From assembly GCF_048544455.1 (NCBI RefSeq), contig NC_133538.1, forward strand, positions 20,880,469 through 20,944,468: 64,000 bases of DNA, given 5' to 3'. Positions 33,201 through 43,532 of this stretch are shown piece by piece. The position numbers and the translations under genes were made by a program. The notes beneath the pieces were generated by a model that saw only the letters and a list, made by a program, of their open reading frames with translations, did no database searches and was not told the origin of the DNA. Within the stretch, counting starts at the first letter, position 1, and each line of letters starts with the position of its first letter. Source of the DNA: Silene latifolia. Taxonomy: Eukaryota; Streptophyta; Magnoliopsida; Caryophyllales; Caryophyllaceae.

Positions 33201-35517
33201 AAGGACAAATGGCAAACAACCCCTTAACTTTGCTACAAAGTGAAATCAAACTCCTTTTATTTTTCCGGGCAAAATCTCACCGGATTATCAATTTCTCACC
33301 AACATCTCATGTCTTTCACCCTTTATACTCGTATATGTACTGAAAGACTTATACGAGTATTATTCTAGCATACCTTTGTTTCCAAATCCTAAATCTAACT
33401 TTCTACCTCCCTGTCTTCCACGAGTTCACGTATATGAATATTGATGAGATACTTGCAGGATACCAGTTTAACGATTTAAATGTCCGTAAAAACGATTTTG
33501 ACATTTATCACCTACACTAGCAAGTTAAACGATTTTGATTGAATTATATAATCTGAATATGATAACTGACGTAATTACACGCCTCTCTCTAAAATCTCTC
33601 TCTAAAATTTCCTCTAAAAAAACCCCTTAAAAATCCCCAAACTCTCCGTCTTGATCCACCACTAGCCGCCTACACCTCTACATCCCTCTTCTTTGAAACT
33701 GCCTCTCCGGAGATGTGGCCATTCTTTGGCTTTGTCTCCCAGGTCCCGCCTTCATCTCTTGCTTTCAACCTTCCCTTTGATGCCCGATTGCTTTTCTTCG
33801 ATGGGTTTCTGTTTCTCCGTCGTCCGCCAAGTGATCGATCTTTTTCCGGTCTCCTTTGTCATCCCTTGTCCGATCCTTCGATGTTTGGGTCCTTGTTGTT
33901 GCACGGTCTTCCCCTTTGCTTGGGTTTCGTTCCTTGTCTCGGGTTTTGATGGTCTTGCATGTCCTTCCCGGTGTTTGGTGGTCTTGCATGCCCCCTCCCC
34001 CCCATCTCCTTGTCTGTCTCTCCGTGTCTTTGGTTTTCCTCCCAGGGATGATCCCCCCATTTCCCCCATCTCTGGGTTGGTTTTCTTGGTTTTGTTCACC
34101 TGTATCGATGAGTATAGCTACTCATCCGTCTGTTGCATTGTCGTGCTTTGTGGTCGTGATTTGGGTCAGATATGGTGATCCCCCCATTCCCCCCACCTAT
34201 CGGTCCCTTTTCCTTTTCCATTAATGTCTGTCAGTGTCGTCTCTTTGTTCAGTCTGTTTGTCGTTGTGGCGGTGGTCCTGGGAGGAGTCGGTTGGTGTAA
34301 AGGGTGGTTTTGTAGTGTGTTTCAAATCTTTGGGGTGGTCCTTTTGGTGTTAAGGGTGGTAGGTGTTGTGTGTTGGTTTCCTGTTAAGGTTCGTTGGGGC
34401 TTCGGGGTAGTCCGTCTTTTGTTGTTTTGGGTTTCGTGTATCGGTTTGGGTCATTGTGGGAGATTTTGTTCGATCTGTTGTTTTTTACGGGAGGCTCTCT
34501 TTTACTCGTCGTTTGTTCCGGGTTCATCATGGTTTTTGGTTTGAGGTGTTGGTCTGATTTGGCAGTTTCATTTTGGGGCGGATTGTAGTGTTGGGTAGGG
34601 TGGTTGTGGTGGTCTTTTTCTTGCCATGTTTTTAGTTATAAGTGTCATGTTTGTTTTAGTCAGTTTAATTTACTTATCTTGTTCCTCAATAAAGATCTCC
34701 TTGAGAAAGCGTCCCTTCTATGGTATAGGGTGTCTGTCCGTTACCTTTTGGGTCTTGCTTGATCTTGGAATCAAGGTTGGTGCCTTTTGGATCTGTGGAA
34801 CGGAGTTTGGTTGCGGGGTCAGTCCTTGTTCTCATCTATCTACAGGCTGGTTCTTTTGGTTTGTTGGTCCTATGATCAATGGGTACGATTACTAAGGCGT
34901 AGGAGAGTAATCTCCACCGATGGCAGACTTCGTCGTCTTGCTTTTCACCCTTTTTATCTACGTTCTTTTCGCAAGAGCGTAAATACGCCTTGTTATTGCC
35001 ACCGGCGGCTCGTATGTGCCGGCGGTCTTTGGACGTCACCGTGATGGTGAAGTCTGGTGCAAATGCTCGTTATCCATATTCCGTTTTACTCCCTACTATC
35101 TTAAGTTTATTAGTTTGTATTATTGTTATTGTTTTAGTTTTAATTAGTGGATGTATTATGGGCTCGGAGAGTCTGAACCGTATGTAATACATCTTTTCGC
35201 CACTGTCAAAAAAAAAAAAAAAAAAAATATAATCTGAATATCAGTTCTAGAGTATAAAAATATTGATGAGAATATGAAATATTGGTGAGAATTGACAATC
35301 AGATAGATTTTGACAGGAAAAAAAATAAAAAGGGCTTGATTTCAATGAAATTTGATATTGGTGAGAAATTGATAATCCGGCGAGATTTTACCTTGAAAAA
35401 TAAACGGAGTTTGATTTCACTTTGTAGCAAAGTTGAAAGGGTTATTTGCTACAAAGTAAACTTAAAGGGTTTAATCTCACATCAAAGCAAAGTTAAGGAG
35501 AGTTGTTTACCACTTTC
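33201..35517. mobile_element. Fold-back element with long inverted ends, holding a retroposon
   Basis: About 100 bp at 33205-33305 (words AACCCCTTAACTTTGCTACA, AAGTGAAATCAAACTCC, CCGGATTATCAATTTCTCAC) recurs inverted at about 35360-35517, where the arm is longer and partly doubled. Without the nested retroposon the element would be about 650 bp. No clean target duplication was found, so the ends are approximate and the superfamily open (Mutator-like is possible). Confidence 0.6.
33561..35226 (+). mobile_element. Poly(A) retroposon of unknown type, 1.67 kb
   Basis: A perfect 15-bp duplication ATATAATCTGAATAT (33546-33560, 35227-35241) and a 19-A tail (35208-35226) show target-primed reverse transcription. 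The start is rich in CTCTCTCTAAAATC words, as in an untranslated leader. The body is GT/TC-rich with several overlapping frames (33693-34178, 33713-33949, 34224-34544) that match nothing I recognise; no RT is present. The 3' end reads TTTTAGTTTTAATTAGTGG and then CTTTTCGCCACTGTC before the A tail. It could be an internally deleted L1 or a processed transcript copy. Confidence 0.75.
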
Positions 35518-36028
35518 GCAATTCACGAACTAAGTCTAAAAAATTGCACTCGATTGAATTAGAGGTACTCTTTACAAATGAGCCGTAATTAGAAATGATT
35601 ATCATTGTACGCTTCATAGCGACCAAACTCGTATACTCCGTATTAAATAAGAGGAAGGGTAGACAATTTAATTCACGTGTTTGCGTTACTAACCAAAAAA
35701 AATGATTACTCCCTTAATTGGTAAGGGTCAAGCCACATTTTCTGTAATCAACAGCATTAACCAACCATGCATATTTTCCAAGATATTTTGAAAATAGTTA
35801 TTTTTCCTTGCAAAACAATGAGTGATACACCAAGGATGATAAACATACTATCTCCGTCACAATCATTTGTTTCACAATTGACTGGGACGGAGAGAATAAA
35901 TACGAGTAGGACTTGTATGACCTCGTACCCAAGAAGCCAAGACCCAACAATTCATTGAATCAACCCCCAAAACATACTCCCTACTGTGACTTAATTAAAT
36001 GAAAAAAAAAGAGTGAGGAGGAAGAAAC

Positions 36029-36226
36029 CTGGAGGAGAGAGTGAGGAGGAAGAAGAGAAATGGGAAAAAGAGGGCAAGCAAGAACACTTAAGAGAAGCTT
36101 AAGATCAGATTTTTTATGAAAGAATAAATTCTTAACCCAATTCTTCAATGCATAACTCTTTTTTGAAAGCTTTTTAATTTCATCTTCGTTGCAGGGTTCT
36201 TCTGATAATGGCGCTAGTCTATTCAT
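36029..36226 (-). CDS. DUF620 family protein, exon 1 (N-terminal part)
   Basis: Translation is taken from the ATG at 36224-36226 (MNRLAPLSEEPCNEDEIKKL). The frame runs 66 codons to SLLQ and the donor GTTTCTTCC. The segment KKSDLKLLLSVLACPLFPISL matches the conserved hydrophobic stretch that precedes the VSSSAQY start of the next exon in DUF620 proteins. With exons 2 and 3 the protein is about 360 residues, at the short end for the family. No signal peptide is evident; the hydrophobic stretch is part of the family core. The putative 5' flank is only about 120 bp long before a long-TIR transposon begins, so promoter elements may lie in or beyond that element. Confidence 0.8.
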
Positions 36227-36348
36227 TTACTCCAATTTCCAAATTCCAATACAAGGGGAAAGAGAGGGAGAGACTAGAGAGTGTAGGTGGATGTGAAATT
36301 GTGAATGTCAGTTGTGAAATGAAATGAGTAAGATATAGACCCCGGCAA

Positions 36349-37342
36349 AATTGCTATATCACGCCCCCTGTTTTACTTGTTACGCCCCTATTTTTTCATT
36401 TATTCCTATTTTATCCTTGGAGTATGTAACTAATTAAAGTAAAAAAATATTTCTCGTTTTTTAGTTTATGATTTTCAGAGACGGGTTTTACAAAATTACT
36501 AATCGGAGACGTTTTTTAAATTATTGTTTTATAATTATTTGATTTTTGTAATATATTTTACAATAACTAATAATTATATTATAGTAAATGATTTTTGTTG
36601 AACTTTTCATTTTTGATTTAATTATCGCTTTGTCGTAACTGAGTTTGGGGCAATTTTTAGAGTAATTAATTTAATATGTACCCGGTCTTAAAAAGACGTA
36701 TTTTCCACCAACTATTGCATTTACTTAAAATTTCACTATTCAAAAAAAAAAAAAAAAGTGGCCTTGTCTTGTGAATTACAAGACGCGGCCATGGTGGTGT
36801 CATGTGAATTACAAGACGGTGCCATGGCCATGTCGTGTGGTTTACACGACAGAACCATGGGTGTGTCATGTGGTTTACATGACAGGTCCATGGCCATGTC
36901 TTGTAAGCCACATGACAGTGCCATGACCGTGTCTTGTAATTCACACGACATGTCCTTGGCCATGTCTTATAATCCACATGACGGGTCCTTGGCTGTGTCT
37001 TGTAAGCTACATGACGAGGTCAATTTTCGTATTTTTTTAAATCGTGTTATGTGTGCCGCTAAATTTTATTTTATTTTTTAAATCTTGTAATCATTATTCT
37101 TGAAACGATATAATTTTTTCATTCATTCATTCTAGACGATTTTTTGTAACGATTTAATATCGTTTTGAATGAATGAGTACGATTTAATTTTATTTAATTT
37201 TGTAAAAAACCGTCTCAAAAAATCATAAAATAAAAAACTAGAAATATTTTACATAACTAAATACGTAGTTTAAGGGCAAAATAGGAATAAATGAAAAAAT
37301 AGGGGGCGTAACAAGTAAAACAAGAGGCGTGATATAGCAAAT
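36349..37342. mobile_element. Long-TIR (probable Mutator-like) element, about 1 kb, upstream of DUF620
   Basis: TTGCTATATCACGCCCCCTG and its near complement at 37315-37342 begin inverted ends that stay recognisable for about 150 bp (TTACTTGTTACGCCCC, TTTTTCATTTATTCCTATTT, GACGGGTTTTACAAAAT). No exact target duplication was found. The centre is a 33-bp tandem hairpin repeat, listed separately. No transposase. Confidence 0.65.
36758..37021. repeat. Eight-unit 33-bp hairpin repeat, open on both strands
   Basis: Eight units of exactly 33 bp run from 36758 to 37021. On the plus strand they encode an 11-residue repeat of the form M-A-M-S-C-x-x-H-D-x-x. On the minus strand another open frame encodes the same kind of 11-residue unit (MSCELQD, LSCKPHD), because each unit is close to a palindrome (TGTCATGT-GGTTT-ACATGACA). 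A third frame (minus, NYKTRSWHCHV-like) is also open. Arms in units 1, 3 and 4 differ by matched changes that keep pairing. Whether it is translated is unknown. Confidence 0.85.
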
Positions 37343-37381
37343 CTCATCCTGTCTTTAGTACGGAGTACTAGATTATTGGAG

Positions 37382-38355
37382 GTGGTAACTGGTAAACAGG
37401 TCACCCGATCTGGTTTTTGAGGGATCTATTTAAGTTGGGTTATTTTTGCCTTGTCAGTTGCTACACATTTTGTTTAGGGTCGGGTCAGGTTATAGATCAA
37501 TTTCGGATGTTAAAGTGTCGGGTTGTTTCGTGTTGGGCTTAGCTTGGGTTGGGTCAGTTTTGGGTAGGGCTGAGCAACTTTAGGTCCGGATTGGACCATT
37601 TGGTTTGAATCAAAACCGGACCGAATTCTTTTAGATTCAGTCCTCGGTCCATATTTTTTAGGTTTAAAGTTATTTTTTATAATTTTTATGAAATAGTTTA
37701 CTAATTTACCTTCAAAAAACATTACAAACTCAATATTAACGATTATTTAAATCAAATGTTAGTTTGATTTGGCAAAATTAAATTTAATTAGTGCATACTT
37801 ATTAGTGGCAACTGACAAATCATAGTTTTCGGTCTAATTAGGTGTAAGACTGAAGCGGACCTAATATATCGGGTTTGGTCCGGTCCAAGATCAAAACTTT
37901 TAGATTCGGTCTTCGGTCCGGTTTGGTCCGGTTAAGTCCGGTTGTAGACCGATGCTCACCGCTAGTTTTGGGCGGCCATTAGTTAAAATCTTTAATCAAT
38001 TCCAATTTAATTATAAACAAAGGCAGCTCACAAAGTTAATTTTTTTTATTATGAATCATTTAAACCAATAAATCCTTTATTTTGATGTATATAATAACAA
38101 TATTAATATGAGTACATGACTTAATACTAATACTTTCAGATATTATGGAGTCATTTGAAATAATTTATTATCGGATCAATTTCGAGTGGAGTCGTTTCGG
38201 GTTGAATCACCTCGAATTGGGTCAATCAAGGTTTGGGTCGGGTCGGGTAAATTCGGATTTTGGGTCATATTCGGGTTTATTACTTTCAAGTCACTTTCGG
38301 ATCTTGGGCCAGCTTTATTGTGTCAGATCATTTAGGGTGAGTTAGCTTTGCCAGG
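37382..38355. mobile_element. Degraded hAT-like minisatellite element, interrupted by another
   Basis: The left end (GGTAACTGGTAAACAGGTC) and right end (GCTTTGCCAGGTCAA) are weak matches to the TAGASSTGGCAAA family, and GGGTCGGGT-like words line both sides. A second hAT-type element sits inside. No clear duplication; the boundaries are approximate and the element is probably old. Confidence 0.5.
37565..37964. mobile_element. hAT-like MITE with GGTCCGG interior, 400 bp
   Basis: Ends TAGGGCTGAGCAAC and ATGCTCACCGCTA lie between perfect GTTTTGGG duplications (37557-37564, 37965-37972). The interior has GGTCCGGTTTGG words near the ends and an AT-rich core. It is nested in a degraded minisatellite element and is therefore the younger one. 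Confidence 0.85.
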
Positions 38356-39359
38356 TCAACTTTTTACGCTCTAATTGCGAATTACGAAGTATTTGTTCAG
38401 TTTTTCTTTTTATGTGTAGGATATTTTAATTGAGGATTAACAAATTATTTGAGGAAAAAAATGCTCTCTTTGTTTCAATTATTTATTTATTTTTGACATA
38501 AATACCTAAGTAAGAAAGATAACCATTTATAGCTATTATTAAAATATACGTGCATAAAAATGATATGGATGATCGAACTTACTTATAAACGTATTTTTAA
38601 AATAAAACAAAAAAACAGATAAGCAAAACCCTCAAAAAACACTAAACAAATTAATAAAATTGAGAAATAACTCCGTAATTAAGGCCGAGAGGCTGAACTT
38701 TGTTGGTGATTTAAGAGTAATTACCGGTTTCATTACCGGTTTCATTTTGCGTAATTAAGGTTGGTTCGTTAGTGGGTAATTTCTGAATAATAAATTGCAA
38801 GTTCGGGAAAATACGGAGAGTATACTTGCATAATTATTTACGGAATTACGGTTTAGCATTCAGACGAATGACTATGACGGGGAAACTAATTAAATGTATT
38901 CCTGATTTTGAAGAGTTGCAACTCTTCAGAATAACTTCCCTCCCTTCCCTGTTTTCCTCTCTATATAAACAAAGAGCAAGAGAAGAAGCATATATAGAAA
39001 ATTCTTCAAACATCAACAAACGTTTAACAAACTACACACAATATTTCTATATTACGTCTCTGATCTTTGAGTGCCAAAGATAGAGGGGACCGTCTTATCT
39101 CAGTAGAAAAATTCGGTATAACCCAGGCACAAGAATAAGGGTCGAATTATTCTATTAGGAAAGCAAGAGTCGATTCGGTCTGTATTTGTTTGTCAAATTT
39201 ATTGTTCGTAATAATCAATCCATTAACAAACTTCTCTCAATGTTTATTCGCTCGTTTGTTCTGCTATTTGGCTTTTACCTTCCTTCACTCGCTGTCTTCC
39301 ACGAGTGTCCTCTACTGTTTTTCTTTTCTTGTCAATAGTAATCGTGTGGTTCATCAAGG
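38356..39359. other. Intergenic stretch, possible TATA box
   Basis: No supported gene. A plant-like TATA box (CTATATAAAC, 38961-38970) is preceded by a TC-rich tract and followed by AC-rich leader-like sequence, which could be a promoter of a lost or unrecognised transcript or part of an old element. This is weak evidence. Confidence 0.2.
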
Positions 39360-41020
39360 AATTGGATTGATACTAGAAATGTAACATTCCGTCTTGATGG
39401 TTGATCTTGTCCGGTGGATTGTCTGGGTATTGAGTTACTAAAAAAGTGTTATGGAAGTGAGACAAGGTTGGCAACATTATATTGTGGTTATTTGGTAATA
39501 TTATGGAGTTAGTATTGAGAGTATATGCTGTAGTTGGGACGATATCGTGAGTCATGTTGTGGAAGTAAGTGTGGTTGGTAGACCTAGAGTTAGGTGTCCA
39601 GGTTTCATAGGTTAGGTCGGAACTTTGGGGACGAAGTTCTTTTTAAGGAGGGAAGACTGTAATACTACGGATTTTATAGGCTGGTACTCGACCGAGTATG
39701 GCCTACTCGATCGAGTAGAGTGTGTCGTGTAGCCTGTTTCGCTACTGCCCAGGAACACTCGGCTGAGTATGCTGAATACTCGACCGAGTAGAGGGTACTC
39801 GGCCGAGTATACTTTATACTCGACCGAGTATCCGGTCTGTCGGGTATTATTTCCGCGGTCTTGATTAAAATGATTAGAGATTATTTATATAATCGTTTGT
39901 CAGTTTCTAAAGGCATTTTCTTCCAAAAACATAAACTACGTTTCTTCCCCCTCTAATCATCTTCATCAATTCCAAGGCAAAGGTCATCGATTGTGGGTTC
40001 TAGCACCATATTCCTTGTCAGTCGTCATAGTAAGTGTTTTATCTTTATTGATCTATTGTTGTCCTTATAAGTTAGCAAACCCTAGTTTGGATTAATTTGG
40101 GGGTTTAGGGTTTGCTCATCATATATGTGTTGATTGTTGATTACCATTGTTGTAGGTGATGATGTGGTATTTGTTATGCATTTGTATGATTGATTGCAGC
40201 ATAGCGGATTGGGAAAAGGTAGGGTTCTCCCTACTCAGTTTACTGTTCATTGTTTAAGACATGATTGTTTTATGATTATTGTTATCTGCTGATCATCGGA
40301 GTATGGGCGTTGTTGTGACGGTGTTGGTGTGGAGGTGTTGTGACAGCCGTGGTGCTGTGTGATTGTGATTGTAGTGGAGTCACTTGCGGGAATGGTTTCA
40401 CACCCTAGTTCGCCCTCCGTGGAACCCGTCACGGGAGGGGATGTGCACATTAAGGGACATGGATTGTTAGTCGCTCGTTGATGAGCTGGACTAGGTGGGG
40501 ATGGGCTGCGGTCACCCACTGGCGGCAAGGATTACCTGTTGCGATGGGTAATCTGGCAGGGCTACACACTTCGGTGTGTAGTTGGTTACTGTGTGAGATC
40601 GGGAGATCGGGGATGGAGGATGATCAGCCGGTTACATTATTTGTTTGTCTTATTTGAATTATGCAGTAACTGACCCCGTATTGTTGTTTTGTAAAACCTG
40701 CGGTGATCCATTCGAGCATGGTGAGCAGATATGACAGGTAATGCAGATGTTTAGCTATGGGACAGACATGGGGAGTCATCACTTCGAGTCTAGTTTCCGC
40801 CGTTACGAGTTTAGCCGTCTTTGATTTCAGTTGTATTGAAGTCCTTACACCTTTAGTTTGAGTTGGTCTGAGATAATGTATTCGCTAACTCTTTATACTT
40901 TAATAAATATTGTTTGGAATTTGTAACTTTGATATACTAAGCTCGGGAAACCGAGATGGTAACAGGCTTTCATGCTAGGGTAGTCCTTGGTAAGGTACCT
41001 TGGTATGAGGGGGTGTTACA
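39360..41020 (+). mobile_element. Tekay-like Ty3 remnant: end of internal region and 3' LTR
   Basis: The region before 39658 looks like the non-coding end of a Tekay/chromovirus internal region, with a purine tract (AAGGAGGGAAGAC). An LTR follows from TGTAATACTACGG (39658) to GGGGGTGTTACA (41020), about 1.36 kb. The 5' part of the element is absent, so it is a fossil and cannot be dated by LTR comparison. It belongs to the same family as the LTR at 45601-47014, which has the opposite orientation. Confidence 0.75.
39685..39830. repeat. Cluster of palindromic TACTCGACCGAGTA 12-14-mers in an LTR
   Basis: At least five copies of the palindrome ACTCGRYCGAGT occur within 150 bp of the LTR start, separated by short unlike spacers. 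The related LTR at 45601-47014 carries the same kind of cluster. Confidence 0.8.
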
Positions 41021-41671
41021 GGAAAATCCAAATCATGTGTTGTTATATACAAATTCACAAGAATTCAGAAAAACTCGTGTGGTTGAGGATGTAGGAGTTA
41101 ATTCAAAATTCCTAGAAATATTGAATGCCTACATTTTACCAAAAAAAGGCCAAGCAAACACCCTCCCTTTTTTATAATTCATGGAATTTTAAATTTCTCA
41201 TGATTAATCAGGCATTCGAACGAGGTTATTTTTTTTTTTTAGTTTTGACAATCCTTTATCTTCCTTTTTGTTTTCCCTTTATCACGCCAAGGGTAGCTTA
41301 GGATGAAGTAATTATTATCGAATTAATATAGGCTTAAAAAAAAGTAGATAAGATTGGCGGTTAATGGTGGTTTTGGAGGTTGGGAAGAGGAGGTGAAACA
41401 GGAATTACACCTTGATATAGAGATGAGAGAGGATTATTACACTATCTTCCACCATATTTCCATCACTTCCCTCCATTTTTTTAGTTTATTTAGACATTAT
41501 TACCAAAGTACTTTCTTTGTCGTGGTAGTTTACACTTTTTCTTTTTTATGTGTTTCAGTCATTAATTTACACTTTTTCTTTCTAGTGAATAAAACAAATC
41601 ATGTGGGTGGGGACCATTATATTTCCTCCTAATTTCAAGTTACTTTTGATGTTCTAATATTTGTAAACTCA
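41021..41671. other. Intergenic, no supported gene
   Basis: AT-rich sequence between the LTR remnant and a Helitron end. The frames at 40956-41177 and 41354-41632 resemble nothing known and have no splice or promoter support. Confidence 0.4.
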
Positions 41672-41680
41672 CTAGTATTA

Positions 41681-42442
41681 GGGGTCGTTTGGTTGCCACT
41701 TAGAAAACATAGGCATTGGAAAATTTCATGATTTTGAAAAACATGGGTTGTTTGGTTGCCATAAATTTTACAAAATGTAGGAATTAGAACTTCCCAGGAA
41801 CTTCCAATGCCTACATGATGTGGGAAGTTGCTTACCTACTCCCCCCTGGTAGAGCTGGCAAACCATGACACGACACAAAAACACGACACGAACCCGACAC
41901 GAAATTAATGGGTTTGGGTTGAGGTTCAATGATTCATTTATCTAAGTGGGTCGACACGAACACGACACGATATTTAATTGGGTTGGGTTTGGGTTGAGCT
42001 CTCTAAACACGAACCCGACACAAAAGACCTGTTTACTTAATTAATCCTAATTTTTCTTGATCCTCCATCACATAAATATACTTAAACTTTCCAAATATGG
42101 ACATGACACGAAAACACGACACGAAATTAACGGGTTAGGGTTGAGGCTTGATGACCCATTTATGTAAGTGGGTCGTCACGAACACGACACGATATTTAAT
42201 TGGGTCGGGTTTGGGTTAGAGGGTTTGTGACCCGTTTACATGCAACACGAACACGAACCCGACACGATCCTATCTGTTTGCCAGGTCTACCCCTTGGTCA
42301 TTGCAAGTTCCTGTGGAATTTAATTCCTACATTAGCAACCAAACACTTTTCCGAAATTCACCTGAATTGGATGAGGGAACTTAATTCCCATGAATTGCAT
42401 TTTCCTAGGAAAATTAAGTTCCTTGATCAACCAAACAACCCC
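41681..42442. mobile_element. Tourist-like MITE, about 760 bp, with a nested hAT element
   Basis: Ends GGGGTCGTTTGGTTG and CAACCAAACAACCCC lie within TTA duplications (41678-41680, 42443-42445). Without the inserted hAT-like element it would be about 320 bp. The interior carries inverted TTAGGAACTTCC-like words. Confidence 0.82.
41850..42289. mobile_element. hAT-like element with ACACGAC interior, 440 bp
   Basis: Ends TAGAGCTGGCAAACC and GTTTGCCAGGTCTA match the GGGTC-type elements, but the interior is built from GACACGACACG and GGGTTTGGGTTG words. It is flanked by CCCCCTGG and CCCCTTGG (41842-41849, 42290-42297), one change in eight. Confidence 0.85.
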
Positions 42443-43142
42443 TTAGTGTCCGACTTCGACCGGACTACCTCTATTTAACATTAAAATTTATTTTCAATTA
42501 AATAAGACTGCTTTAAAGTTGCATAAGTCATAATTTATCATAAATATATTTTTCTATGACATATTTTAAAATTACGATGAAATAAAATATGAGACAAATT
42601 CACTACTCTCGCTATTAATATTTTACTTAAAGCAATTGGTTAGCTAATTTTTCATATATACTTTCTTTTGTTGCTAGTATTGTTACTTTTATTACATTCG
42701 TTATTACTACTGTTACTTCCACTACCACCGCTGTAATTATTGTTACTTTCACTACTGGCGCATTAATATTGTTAATTTCACTACTCTCATTGTTACTTCT
42801 ATTACTTTCACTACTCTCGCTCGCTGCTGATATTGTAACTTTGACTATTCAAATGAGTGATTCTTATCATATTACTATATCCAATGTTATTACAATTCTT
42901 TTCACTACTAACATAATTACTTTTATTATTTAGGCATGTAATTTTAAGTGCATTATATAAATATATTACATATATACATTAAATCAAATTAAAATAATTA
43001 TGGAATATTATATTTTTTTTGGAAATATAGCTTGATTTATTTACCTTTTAATAGTTTTCAAAATATACCATAAGTTGGGCGTGTTTATTTTATGGAAAAT
43101 CACCATATTCTGGTATTCTCTAAATTTATACTTCAACCAAAA

Positions 43143-43493
43143 TCCCCTATTTACTAAAAGAATAGGAAAAACTTCAAGTTTTCCCGCCTAAACCACATTT
43201 CCTACTTTGATAAAATCTCTTATTTACTTTCCTATTTTTATATAATCCCTTATTTAAAATTTGTCTCTAAGATTGTTGTGATAAAAAATTCGTTCTTTGT
43301 ATGCTAAATCGTAACTAAATGATATGCTAATAAAAAAATTGTAAACAATTTCATTAATTTTGTTTAAAAATATATACATTTCAACATTTCACGATATTAC
43401 TCAATTTTTTGATTAGTTTTATAGTTAATTTTTTTTTTTTAAAAATAAAAACTCTACAAGTACCTCGTATTCATTGCGCGAGATCTAAACTAG
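43143..43493 (+). mobile_element. Small Helitron with an empty site in a paralogous copy
   Basis: It starts TCCCCTATTTACTAAAAG after A and ends AAACTAG before T, with a weak hairpin (CTCG / CGAG) near the 3' end. The sister copy reads CAACCAAAACTATATAATAT at about 44322-44341 without the insert, which proves both ends to within a base. Confidence 0.75.
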
Positions 43494-43532
43494 TTATATA
43501 ATATTTATTTATACTTCAATCAAAACCATATT

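Larger units (their letters stand above)
33047..36028 (-). other. Intron 1 of the DUF620 gene, about 3.0 kb
   Basis: The donor is CTCCAG|GTTTCTTCC at 36029/36028 and the acceptor AAAGCAG at 33047-33048, phase 0. It holds a fold-back element that carries a poly(A) retroposon. A mini Stowaway-like inverted pair (CTCCGTCACAATCATTTG and CAATTGACTGGGACGGAG) of about 45 bp lies at about 35852-35895. The rest is AT-rich without supported genes. Confidence 0.75.
41672..43532 (-). mobile_element. Helitron copy A (3' end certain, 5' end not resolved)
   Basis: Read on the minus strand, a hairpin (GTCCG / CGGAC) followed by ACTAATACTAG|T ends at 41672; a Tourist MITE sits within this terminus. The body (42446-43142) is about 1,096 bp upstream of a diverged direct copy with the same type of 3' end. 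It carries serine-codon-like TTACTTTCACTACT repeats that are not coding. A second, plus-strand Helitron is inserted at 43143. Confidence 0.55.

Noticed and set aside
33693-34588. Several overlapping frames of 60-160 codons on both strands
   Set aside because: They lie in the GT/TC-rich retroposon, contradict each other and resemble no family.
36758-37021. CRISPR-like array
   Set aside because: Units are contiguous with no spacers, and the context is a plant transposon.
42600-42850. TTACTTTCACTACT repeats as a possible coding repeat
   Set aside because: Stops interrupt it in the obvious frames and it is part of a duplicated Helitron body.
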